Source: Bacteroides stercorirosoris (lineage in GTDB: Bacteria > Bacteroidota > Bacteroidia > Bacteroidales > Bacteroidaceae). Taken from it: a DNA stretch of 64,000 bases. Shown one piece after another: positions 9,904 to 17,999 of this stretch. A program made the translations under genes and the position numbers. A model generated the notes under the pieces. It ran no database searches. It worked only from the letters and a program-made list of their open reading frames with translations, and was not told the origin of the DNA. Every line of letters begins with the position of its first letter. Within the stretch, counting starts at the first letter, position 1. The stretch lies in contig NZ_FQZN01000005.1 of the NCBI RefSeq assembly GCF_900142015.1, forward strand, positions 62,001 through 126,000, read 5' to 3'.

Positions 9904-11049
9904 ATGACTAAGTATCTATTCTATATTATCGGTTTATGCCTGTTCTGCTCCTGTTCGGACAGCACACCGGGAGAAGAACCGCCCGTTACCCCTCCCGAAC
10001 CGACTCCTACCATAACCATCAGCAAACCGGAATTCGTCTTCGGTTTCACGGGAGAGAGTAAATATTCTTATTGTCCAAGCGCACTGAAACAAGAGGACGG
10101 CAGTGTGCACCTGTTCTTCTGCGGCAACCCGGAGAACCAGATTATGGTTGATAACATCTTCCATATAAAAATCAATCCGGACGGTTCGCAAACTGCTCCC
10201 AAAAGTGTGCTGCAACCGGGCATCGCAGGCACATGGGACGACCATCACACCTGCGACCCTTCCGTCATCGAGGGCAGTTTCAGCTGGAACAACGTGACTT
10301 ACAAATATGCCATGTTCTTCCTGAGCAATATGTACGGAGTGTATTACAATGAAATCGGTGTGGCATTCAGTAACAGCCTGGATGCCGATAGTTGGGTGAA
10401 ATATCCGAAACAGATTGTAAGAAAGACATGGTCGGACGACGGTGACCAGGAAATTGGCGGCGGTGGAAAATCGTGGGGAGTAGGCCAGCCATCCGTAGTA
10501 TCTCTCGACAAGAAAGGGAAGGTACTGCTGACTTACACCATCGGTGACATTGGCGGCACGCGGATAGCGTGGGCCGAAGCTGACTTCAGCAACATGGATA
10601 GCTATACCATCAGCACTCCCATGACCATCGTTCAAAGCGGCTTGCTGGCTATTGACAACCAATCGAGGGATTATACCTGCAATTCCGAGTTCGCCATCAA
10701 CCAGGATGCGGATAAAATAGTCATGATACGCCCTGTGCAACCTATGCCCAACGATTACCCCGCTTATCTGAACAGCGCGCTGGAAATAGACTACATGAAC
10801 CTCTCCGACTTCATGAACCAAAGCGGCAGTTGGACACCCATATACCGGATTACTCCCGACGATACGGGTTACCCGAGAAATCATAACGCAACTTTATTAC
10901 GGGATAACTTCGGGCACTTACAGGATTGGGAAGAACCGGCTTTCTACTTTACAGTCAGCAAGGCGGCACCTGACGTACAACCTTCGGGCAGCAGCCATGC
11001 CGAATGGACATATCATATCTGGAAGAGCAAGGTGGTGAAAAGCAAATAA
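9904..11049 (+). CDS. Beta-propeller lipoprotein, GH43/GH117-like superfamily (paralogue 2)
   Basis: 381 residues with a lipoprotein signal (GLCLFCSC) and a proline/threonine linker (residues about 22-38). It shares motif order with 6597-7631: SYCPSALK, HTCDPSV, GVGQPSVV, YPRNHNATLL. This shows that the operon holds two diverged copies flanking the two nucleoside hydrolase-type genes. Predicted secreted beta-propeller, either glycosidase-like or a binding protein; catalytic residues could not be assigned. Last gene of the operon. Confidence 0.6.
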   Translation: MTKYLFYIIGLCLFCSCSDSTPGEEPPVTPPEPTPTITISKPEFVFGFTGESKYSYCPSALKQEDGSVHLFFCGNPENQIMVDNIFHIKINPDGSQTAPKSVLQPGIAGTWDDHHTCDPSVIEGSFSWNNVTYKYAMFFLSNMYGVYYNEIGVAFSNSLDADSWVKYPKQIVRKTWSDDGDQEIGGGGKSWGVGQPSVVSLDKKGKVLLTYTIGDIGGTRIAWAEADFSNMDSYTISTPMTIVQSGLLAIDNQSRDYTCNSEFAINQDADKIVMIRPVQPMPNDYPAYLNSALEIDYMNLSDFMNQSGSWTPIYRITPDDTGYPRNHNATLLRDNFGHLQDWEEPAFYFTVSKAAPDVQPSGSSHAEWTYHIWKSKVVKSK

Positions 11050-11227
11050 TGTCAATCTGACAATTTGATAATCCCATCACGCGAGAATGCCTTCTTTCCG
11101 CCCGAAGATAAGGAAGGAAGAAAAAAACGCAAGGATTTCATTTTGCAGAAACGCAGGAAGAAGGGGAAAAGCACTTTTGAAAGAACATCATGGAAAGATT
11201 TATCCTCTTTTAGTGTTTTAAAGCCCG

Positions 11228-11535
11228 ATATCGGGCGGAATGCTGACAAAAGGTGGGATTGCCGGTTATCACGTCATCCGTTCAACCAGAAGAAAATAAA
11301 ACATGTTTCCGGTAAGGCTACACCCTTTCATCCACATGGTATCACCCTTTCAGGGAAATGGCTACACCCTTTTTGGGAAAAGGTGTAGCCCTACCGAAAA
11401 ACAGATGGTGTATTTTACCTGAATACATCATCTGTTTTGTCTGAAAAGACCATCCGTTCAAGGCAAATAGATGGTGTATTGCAGACAAAAAGATGATTTA
11501 TCTCCCGAAAAGAGACGATGGATTGCGCTAAAAGG
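11228..11535. repeat. Degenerate array with 22-bp period (about 14 units)
   Basis: Units recur at exact multiples of 22 bp. ggctacacccttt is at 11316 and 11360 (44 bp apart), with a related caccctttcagggaa unit at 11338 between them. gatggtgtatt is at 11404 and 11470 (66 bp apart). catccgttcaa is at 11275 and 11451 (176 bp apart). Most units end in an A-rich tract, so A-tracts recur every two helical turns. Neighbouring units can also pair as RNA: ggctacacc at 11360 with ggtgtagcc at 11382-11390, and acagatggtgtatt at 11401 with aatacatcatctgt at 11422-11435 (13 of 14). Function unknown. Confidence 0.75.
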
Positions 11536-11674
11536 AGTAATTCAATCCAAAGCTACGTCAACAGAATATACGAAATTACATCTTTATGTCAGCAAAACAG
11601 CAATATCTTTATCCTTGAAGCAGACTGAAAAGCACTCAGCAATATTTCACAAGTCTTATTCTCTCAGCTACCCG

Positions 11675-11773
11675 GTTACCCCTACTTTATTACAAAATAC
11701 CTGCAAAGTTACCCCCACTTTATTACAAATAACAGGGAATCATCCCCCCATTTCATTACAAAATCATTATCTT
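11675..11773. repeat. Three tandem degenerate 33-bp units
   Basis: Three consecutive 33-bp units start at 11675, 11708 and 11741. Each has a C-run near its start (ttacccctac, ttacccccac, atccccccat) and attacaaa at the same offset (11689, 11722, 11755). The period is three helical turns, where the nearby array has two. No coding explanation. Confidence 0.75.
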
Positions 11774-11865
11774 TATACTGAAAAATAAACACTTAAGCTT
11801 TTATGATAGAACGTAGACTTTTATCCTCCTTGACCGAATGGAAAAACAGTAAAAACAGAAAGCAT

Positions 11866-11911
11866 GAGGAACAGCCCCGCAGAAACATAACGGGCTGTTC
11901 CTCTTCTTTTT
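11866..11911 (+). terminator. Intrinsic terminator-like hairpin
   Basis: Perfect 12-bp stem gaggaacagccc / gggctgttcctc (11866-11877 and 11892-11903) followed by ttctttttac. The T-tract favours the + strand; A-runs upstream could let it work on both strands. It lies well past the region-1 operon, so it may end transcription that crosses the repeat arrays. Confidence 0.75.
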
Positions 11912-12004
11912 ACGGTTTTGTGACATATCTATCTGTATTTATGACATTGCCTGCATCCATACATTAATGTCGCGAATTCATATACCTCTTCCCACATTTG
12001 CGCA

Positions 12005-12012
12005 TACCTTTG
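12005..12012 (+). promoter_or_regulatory. Possible -7 box for the GH76 operon
   Basis: TACCTTTG matches the Bacteroidota -7 consensus TAnnTTTG and lies 169 bp before the GH76 start. No good -33 element is seen at the normal 19-21 bp spacing, so the call is tentative; an activator might compensate. Confidence 0.35.
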
Positions 12013-12100
12013 CAAGCAGAAAAAGATTTCATTTGTATCCTTGATTGAAGAGATAGGTAAGATAAAAACATAGGTAAGAAAGATTTCAGAACAGGAAAAC

Positions 12101-12133
12101 AAAAACAGGTAGTCGCAGCTACTACCTGTTTTT
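12101..12133 (+). terminator. Perfect 13-bp hairpin in the GH76 leader
   Basis: aaaaacaggtagt (12101-12113) and actacctgttttt (12121-12133) form a perfect stem with a 7-base loop, ending in a U-run, 48 bp before the GH76 start codon. It could be a terminator or leader attenuator if transcription starts near 12020, or the terminator of upstream transcription. Confidence 0.6.
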
Positions 12134-12181
12134 CTAAAAGAGAAAAAAGAGAAACATACAATATAACAATCAAAATTAAGA

Positions 12182-13384
12182 ATGATGAATTCAAAACAAG
12201 CGCTTTTCAGTCTATTAATATGCGTACTGGCAATAACAGGTTGTGATACGCAAAAACAAGCCCTCGTAGGCAATGAACTTGCCCTGACACGAGCCAAGCA
12301 AACGTTGGATTCCTTGTACCAGAATTATTCAGTCTCCGGCACATGCCTGTTGCGTGAAAATTATCCTTCCAACATAGGCGATTATACTGCAACCTACCTG
12401 GCATCCGAAGAGCAGAAGAATATGCCTAACCTGTATTCCTATTTATGGCCCTATTCCGGAACCTTCTCTGCCGTAAACGCTTTACTGGAGACAACAAGCG
12501 ATGCAAACTACAAATCGCTGCTCGATAATAAAGTATTAGTAGGACTGGAAGAATATTTCGACACCCGGAGAACTCCCGAAGCCTACGCTTCATACATCAA
12601 CAGCGCAGCGCAATCCGACCGTTTCTATGATGACAATGTCTGGTTGGGCATCGACTTTACCGATGTTTACACGCTTACCAAAGAAGCAAAATATCTCCAG
12701 AAAGCACAACTTATCTGGAACTTCATAGAAAGCGGTATGGACAGTAACCTGGGAGGCGGCATCTACTGGTGCGAGCAAAAGAAAGAATCCAAAAACACCT
12801 GCTCGAATGCTCCCGGTTCGGTCCTCGCACTGAAACTCTTCAAAGCCACAAAGGACAGCACCTATTTCGTAAAAGGGCAGCACCTTTATGAATGGACCAA
12901 AGCGAACCTGCAGGATTCCACCGATTACCTGTACTTCGATAACATCGCCCTAGACGGAAAAATAGGTAAAGCCAAATTTGCCTATAACAGTGGTCAGATG
13001 ATGCAGTCAGCCGCCCTACTCTACCAACTGACAGGTGACAAAAACTATCTGACCGACGCTCAGAACATCGCCCGGGCATGTCACAACTATTTCTTCATGG
13101 ATTATGCAACAGAGCAGGGCAAAACCATCAAACTCCTGAAGAAAGGCGATATCTGGTTCACCGCAGTCATGCTCAGAGGTTTTATCGAGCTGTACCAGGC
13201 AGACCGGAACAAAGCCTATCTGGATTCCTTCAACCAAAGTCTGGACTATGCCTGGGAACATGCACGGGATGAGAAAGGATTATTCAGCACCGATCTCAGC
13301 GGAAATACCCACGACAACCGGAAATGGTTGCTGACCCAAGCCGCCATGGTTGAAATGTATGCCCGCCTTGCGGCCGTCAAATAA
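12182..13384 (+). CDS. GH76 endo-alpha-1,6-mannanase-type lipoprotein
   Basis: 400 residues with a lipoprotein signal (VLAITGC). An (alpha/alpha)6-toroid of the GH76 type: the catalytic aspartate pair is visible as FYDDNVWLGID (D150, D151), followed by GGGIYWCEQKK, CSNAPGSVLALKLF and YNSGQMMQSAALLYQLTGD. GH76 enzymes cut internal alpha-1,6-mannosidic bonds, typically of fungal mannan, at the cell surface or in the periplasm. First gene of the eight-gene operon ending at 27108. The next gene encodes the matching exo-acting GH125. Confidence 0.92.
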   Translation: MMNSKQALFSLLICVLAITGCDTQKQALVGNELALTRAKQTLDSLYQNYSVSGTCLLRENYPSNIGDYTATYLASEEQKNMPNLYSYLWPYSGTFSAVNALLETTSDANYKSLLDNKVLVGLEEYFDTRRTPEAYASYINSAAQSDRFYDDNVWLGIDFTDVYTLTKEAKYLQKAQLIWNFIESGMDSNLGGGIYWCEQKKESKNTCSNAPGSVLALKLFKATKDSTYFVKGQHLYEWTKANLQDSTDYLYFDNIALDGKIGKAKFAYNSGQMMQSAALLYQLTGDKNYLTDAQNIARACHNYFFMDYATEQGKTIKLLKKGDIWFTAVMLRGFIELYQADRNKAYLDSFNQSLDYAWEHARDEKGLFSTDLSGNTHDNRKWLLTQAAMVEMYARLAAVK

Positions 13385-13415
13385 TAAATGAGAATATACT
13401 AATACCTTTTAAAAC

Positions 13416-14882
13416 ATGAAAAAGAGAAATATCGGTCTATGCGCCGTAGCCTTGTTATGTATGCACAACAATGCCAAAGCAATGGAACCAACTTTAAAAC
13501 AAGACAACACCAAAGTTGTGAACCATGCCCAGGTGACTGCCGCTTACAAGACCAACCGCCCTGCCGTAAAAAACAGACTGTACGTTTCGAAAGCCGTAGA
13601 AGCCGAAATCCTGCGGGTAAAGAAACTGCTGACCAACCAGAAACTGGCGTGGATGTTCGAGAATTGTTTTCCGAACACGCTGGATACAACCGTACACTAC
13701 CGATTGCTGGACGGCAAGCCCGACACATTTGTCTATACCGGTGATATTCATGCCATGTGGCTGCGCGATTCCGGTGCACAGGTTTGGCCCTACGTGCAAC
13801 TGGCACACAAAGACCCTGAACTGAAAAAGATGCTGGAAGGTGTCATCCGCCGCCAGTTCCTATGTATCAACATCGACCCATACGCCAACGGCTATAACGA
13901 TGGTCCCACAGGCGGCGACTGGATGTCTGACAATACAGATATGAAGCCCGAACTGCACGAACGTAAATGGGAGATAGACTCTCTCTGTTACCCTCTCCGA
14001 CTGGCTTATCAATATTGGAAGGAAACCGGTGACGCCAGCGTCTTCGATGAAGCATGGCTGGAAGCTATCACAAACATACTGAAGACATTCAAAGAGCAAC
14101 AACGTAAAGACGGTGTCGGCCCTTACAAATTCCAACGCAAGACGGAACGTGCTCTCGACACACTGAACAATAATGGTTTAGGTTCCCCTGTCAACCCTGT
14201 CGGACTGATTGTTTCCTGTTTCCGCCCTTCAGACGATGCAACGACATTTCAGTTCCTGATTCCATCGAACTTCTTTGCCGTATCTTCTTTAAGAAAAGCT
14301 GCGGAAATTCTTTCGACAGTGAATCAAAATGGAGCTCTGGCTCAAGAGTGCACAACACTGGCTGACGAGGTAGAGACTGCCCTACAGAAATACGCTACCT
14401 ACAATCACCCGAAATACGGCACCATCTATGCTTTCGAAGTAGATGGTTTCGGCAACCACATGCTGATGGACGACGCCAACGTACCGAGCCTCCTCGCCAT
14501 GCCTTATCTGGGAGATGTGGATGTAAACGATCCTATCTACCAGAATACCCGTCGCTTCGTATGGAGCCAGGACAATCCGTATTTCTTCAAAGGGAAAGCC
14601 GGTGAAGGAATAGGTGGCCCACATATCGGATATGATATGGTATGGCCCATGAGCATCATGATGAAAGCTTTCACCAGTCAGGATGATCAAGAGATTAAAG
14701 AATGTATCAAGATGCTGATGGATACGGATGCAGGAACCGGATTCATGCACGAATCTTTCCATAAAGATGATCCGGCAAACTTTACCCGCGCCTGGTTTGC
14801 CTGGCAAAACACACTATTCGGAGAGCTGATTCTGAAACTGGTGAATGAAGGGAAACTTGAATTATTGAACAACATCAAATAA
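13416..14882 (+). CDS. GH125 exo-alpha-1,6-mannosidase
   Basis: 488 residues with a signal peptide (MKKRNIGLCAVALLCMHNNAKA). It carries the GH125 (former DUF1237) signatures TGDIHAMWLRDSGAQVWPY near residues 108-126, GPTGGDWMSDNTDMKPELHERKWE, NPVGLIVSCFRPSDDAT and DDANVPSLLAMPYLG. GH125 removes terminal alpha-1,6-mannose with inversion; paired with GH76 it finishes alpha-1,6-mannan breakdown. 31 bp from the GH76 gene and 14 bp from the next one, so clearly co-transcribed. Confidence 0.94.
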   Translation: MKKRNIGLCAVALLCMHNNAKAMEPTLKQDNTKVVNHAQVTAAYKTNRPAVKNRLYVSKAVEAEILRVKKLLTNQKLAWMFENCFPNTLDTTVHYRLLDGKPDTFVYTGDIHAMWLRDSGAQVWPYVQLAHKDPELKKMLEGVIRRQFLCINIDPYANGYNDGPTGGDWMSDNTDMKPELHERKWEIDSLCYPLRLAYQYWKETGDASVFDEAWLEAITNILKTFKEQQRKDGVGPYKFQRKTERALDTLNNNGLGSPVNPVGLIVSCFRPSDDATTFQFLIPSNFFAVSSLRKAAEILSTVNQNGALAQECTTLADEVETALQKYATYNHPKYGTIYAFEVDGFGNHMLMDDANVPSLLAMPYLGDVDVNDPIYQNTRRFVWSQDNPYFFKGKAGEGIGGPHIGYDMVWPMSIMMKAFTSQDDQEIKECIKMLMDTDAGTGFMHESFHKDDPANFTRAWFAWQNTLFGELILKLVNEGKLELLNNIK

Positions 14883-14896
14883 GAGGAGAAACAAAT

Positions 14897-16018
14897 ATGC
14901 GTAAATTAATAATAGTGGGTTTAATGACTTTTGTACCCATCTGTCTGTCGGCACAAAAAGCTTTTAAGAATTGGCCTGAAGGCGTATCTCCTAAAGCAGT
15001 GGGTGAACTGGTTAGTAAGCGCTTTGTTGAAGTTCCGCACCCCAATTTTAATGGTAATCCGGCTCCCCCTAATGAAATCACTTATCCTGAAACATGTGCT
15101 TGGTTTGGTGCTTTGCGCTATGCGGACATAACCCATAATAAGAAACTACTCCGACTATTAGAAGAGCGCTTCTTGCCCATCTTCGGTCCGGAACGCCGTT
15201 TGCAGCCGTTACCCGACCATGTAGACCATACCGTATTCGGAACGATACCTTTGCAATTGTATGCACAGACGGGTAAGGAGATTTATTATCATATGGGAAT
15301 CTGGTACGCCGACGAACAATGGAAAATGCCCCGTAACACCAAACATAAAGAAGAATATCAAGCCTTGCTGGACAAAGGTTTATCGTGGCAGACACGCTAT
15401 TGGATTGACGATATGTTTATGATATCAGCCATTCAGTCTCAAGCCTTTTTCGTAACCAAAGACCGCCGGTATATAGACCGTGCTGCCGCGGAAATGGTGG
15501 TTTACCTTGATAAAATACAGCGACCGAACGGATTATTCTATCATGCAGAAGATGTTCCATTCTTCTGGGGGCGCGGTAATGGATGGATGGCAGCCGGAAT
15601 GACGGAACTTCTCGGACTCTTGCCTGAGGACAATCCGAACCGGACCCGCATCTTGGAATCATACCGGAAAATGATGGATACCTTAAGCAAATATCAAAAA
15701 GAAGATGGCTTGTGGGGACAATTAGTAGATGATAAAACAACTTGGACGGAAACATCCGGTTCGGCCATGTTCATTTATGCAATGATAAAAGGCGTAAAAC
15801 AGGGGTGGCTGGATGAGGCTGTCTACACTCCCATAGTTCGGAAAGCCTGGATTGCTTTAGTGGGACATATTGACGAAAAGGGAGATATTGCCGGCGTGTG
15901 CGAAGGCACCAACAAGACGAACGATCGTCAATTCTATTTGAACCGCCGTACTTTATCGGGCAATATGCATGGACAAGCTCCGGTATTGTGGTGTGTGAAT
16001 GCATTTTTGGAAAAATAA
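14897..16018 (+). CDS. GH105 unsaturated glucuronyl/galacturonyl hydrolase
   Basis: 373 residues with a signal peptide (ICLSAQ). A YteR-type (alpha/alpha)6-barrel: DHTVFGTIPLQLYAQTG, the catalytic-acid segment RYWIDDMFM (D171/D172), FFWGRGNGWMAAGMTELL and GLWGQLVDD. GH105 enzymes hydrate and remove the 4,5-unsaturated uronic acid left by polysaccharide lyases. The gene is 14 bp from GH125 in an operon with no recognisable lyase, which makes the unclassified protein at 20162-22090 of special interest. Confidence 0.92.
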   Translation: MRKLIIVGLMTFVPICLSAQKAFKNWPEGVSPKAVGELVSKRFVEVPHPNFNGNPAPPNEITYPETCAWFGALRYADITHNKKLLRLLEERFLPIFGPERRLQPLPDHVDHTVFGTIPLQLYAQTGKEIYYHMGIWYADEQWKMPRNTKHKEEYQALLDKGLSWQTRYWIDDMFMISAIQSQAFFVTKDRRYIDRAAAEMVVYLDKIQRPNGLFYHAEDVPFFWGRGNGWMAAGMTELLGLLPEDNPNRTRILESYRKMMDTLSKYQKEDGLWGQLVDDKTTWTETSGSAMFIYAMIKGVKQGWLDEAVYTPIVRKAWIALVGHIDEKGDIAGVCEGTNKTNDRQFYLNRRTLSGNMHGQAPVLWCVNAFLEK

Positions 16019-16039
16019 CCTTATAATGATAGAAAAACA

Positions 16040-17986
16040 ATGATACATAAGTATTTTATGCATGTACTGATAGCACTGTTGTGCATGTACGGAGGAAAAG
16101 TTTCTGCCAAGGAAATCAGTGTACAGTCACCCGACGGCAAACTAAGAGTGAACATAGAATTAAAAGATAAGGTATATTACTCCGTATATTCAGGCAATGA
16201 CTTATTACTGGATAATTGTTCTTTGACTATGACATTAGGCAATGAAGTACTAGGAGAGCAACCGAAACTGAGAAGTTTGAAACGTGGCAAGATTGATGAA
16301 AGCATAAGACGGGAAATCCCATTGAAAAATGCAATCGTTAAGAATCATTGCAATACGTTACGCATGAATATGGCAGGTAATTACGCCATCGAATTTCGGG
16401 TCTTTGATAATGGAATGGCGTACCGTTTTGTAACAGACAAGAAAGGTGAGGTTGAAGTAAAGGGAGAAGATTTCATAATCAATTTCCCGGCTGACTATAT
16501 GGCTCACATGTCTCAGCCGAACAGCTTTAAAACGTCCTACGAATATCCATATACGCATATACAAACTAAAGAATACAAAGCAACAGACCGTATGACCTAT
16601 CTGCCTGTACTATTAGAGACAGATAAACAATACAAGATATTAATATCGGAAGCCGATTTGCAGGATTATCCATGTATGTTCCTGAAAAGTACCGGTAACA
16701 ATGGAATGCAATCGCTTTTCCCGAAGTGTCCGCTGGAATTTGGTGAGGACGGTGACCGTAGCATGAAAATATTGAAAGAGGCCGATTATATAGCCAAGAC
16801 TTCCGGCAAAAGGAGTTTTCCGTGGCGTTTCTTTGTGATTTCCGATGATGACAGGGATATTATTTCCAATGAGATGGTATATAACCTTTCTTCTCCTTGC
16901 GAACTGGAAGACTATAGTTGGATTAAGCCGGGCCAGGTAAGCTGGGAGTGGTGGCATGATGCCCGTTTGTATGGAGTTGATTTCCGCTCCGGTTACAACA
17001 TGGATTCCTACAAATATTATATTGATTTCGCTTCATCTTTTGGCATTCCTTACATCATCATGGACGAAGGCTGGGCAAAAAGCACCCGTGACCCGTTTAC
17101 ACCGAATCCTACGATTGACCTGCAAGAACTGATTAAATATGGCAAGGAACGTAATGTGAAAATTGTATTGTGGCTAACTTGGCTGACGGTAGAAAATCAT
17201 TTTAACCTGTTCAAGACATTTGCCGATTGGGGAATTGCCGGAGTGAAGATAGACTTCATGGATCGTAGCGATCAATGGATGGTAAACTACTACGAGCGTG
17301 TTGCCAAGGAAGCTGCCAAATACAAATTATTTGTAGATTTCCATGGCTCATTCAAGCCGACAGGTTTGGAACGCAGATATCCGAATGTTCTTTCATATGA
17401 AGGAGTACTGGGTATGGAGCAAGGTGGCAACTGTAAACCGGCAAATTCAATATATCTGCCGTTCATGCGCAATGCCGTAGGCCCCATGGATTTTACCCCC
17501 GGCTCTATGCTTTCCGCCCAGCCCGAGGACAATCGTTCTACTCGCGCCAATGCAATGGGATCGGGAACTCGTGCTTACCAAATGGCTCTGTTTGTTGTGT
17601 TTGAGAGTGGCTTGCAGATGCTCGCCGACAACCCTGTGTATTATTACCGTGAACGTCCTTGTACAGAATTCATAGCCAGTGTTCCTGTTGTGTGGGATGA
17701 AACTAAAGTATTAGATGCCAAAGTAGGAGAATATGTTGTTATTGCCCGTCGTAGCGGAGAAAAATGGTTTATCGGCGCTATCACCAACAATACCGGACGT
17801 GAACTTGAGATAGATTTAAATTTCCTGCCGGAAAGCAAAAAACTACATCTTACTTATTTTGAAGATGGCATCAATGCAGACCGCCAGGCTATGGACTATA
17901 AAAAGAGAGAAGCAGAAGTTACAAATTCTACCAAATTGACGATGAGACTGGTTCGTAATGGTGGTTGGGCCGGTATTATCGAATAA
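16040..17986 (+). CDS. GH97 alpha-glycosidase, probably the retaining alpha-galactosidase type
   Basis: 648 residues with a signal peptide (MYGGKVSAKE). It has the GH97 layout: N-terminal beta-sandwich (SPDGKLRVNIELKDKVYYSV; MAYRFV), a TIM barrel from about residue 290 (WEWWHDARLYGVDFRSGYN; YIIMDEGWAKS) and a C-terminal beta domain. Two family types are known: inverting SusB-like glucosidases with glutamate bases, and retaining alpha-galactosidase-like enzymes with an aspartate nucleophile. Here GVKIDFMDRSDQ provides D405 at that place, which favours the retaining type. Periplasmic side-chain removal is likely. Confidence 0.88.
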   Translation: MIHKYFMHVLIALLCMYGGKVSAKEISVQSPDGKLRVNIELKDKVYYSVYSGNDLLLDNCSLTMTLGNEVLGEQPKLRSLKRGKIDESIRREIPLKNAIVKNHCNTLRMNMAGNYAIEFRVFDNGMAYRFVTDKKGEVEVKGEDFIINFPADYMAHMSQPNSFKTSYEYPYTHIQTKEYKATDRMTYLPVLLETDKQYKILISEADLQDYPCMFLKSTGNNGMQSLFPKCPLEFGEDGDRSMKILKEADYIAKTSGKRSFPWRFFVISDDDRDIISNEMVYNLSSPCELEDYSWIKPGQVSWEWWHDARLYGVDFRSGYNMDSYKYYIDFASSFGIPYIIMDEGWAKSTRDPFTPNPTIDLQELIKYGKERNVKIVLWLTWLTVENHFNLFKTFADWGIAGVKIDFMDRSDQWMVNYYERVAKEAAKYKLFVDFHGSFKPTGLERRYPNVLSYEGVLGMEQGGNCKPANSIYLPFMRNAVGPMDFTPGSMLSAQPEDNRSTRANAMGSGTRAYQMALFVVFESGLQMLADNPVYYYRERPCTEFIASVPVVWDETKVLDAKVGEYVVIARRSGEKWFIGAITNNTGRELEIDLNFLPESKKLHLTYFEDGINADRQAMDYKKREAEVTNSTKLTMRLVRNGGWAGIIE

Positions 17987-17999
17987 GAAAAACAATACT

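Larger units (their letters stand above)
11050..12181. other. 1.1-kb gene-free stretch with repeat arrays and hairpins
   Basis: No convincing gene. A 107-codon frame at 11065-11388 is lysine/arginine-rich, matches no known family, and runs into the repeat array, so I reject it. The stretch holds a perfect 14-bp palindrome (gcccgatatcgggc, 11223-11236), a 22-bp-period degenerate array, a 33-bp-period array, a terminator-like hairpin, a second perfect 13-bp-stem hairpin, and a possible -7 box before the GH76 operon. Confidence 0.7.

Noticed and set aside
9934..10884. 316-codon open frame on the - strand
   Set aside because: It lies entirely within the beta-propeller lipoprotein gene on the + strand, has no family-like motifs, and opposes a compact operon.
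11065..11388. 107-codon + frame after the region-1 operon
   Set aside because: Basic low-information sequence with no signal or domain, running into the 22-bp array.
11228..11535. CRISPR array
   Set aside because: No conserved direct repeat alternating with unique spacers; all positions drift, and no cas genes are near.
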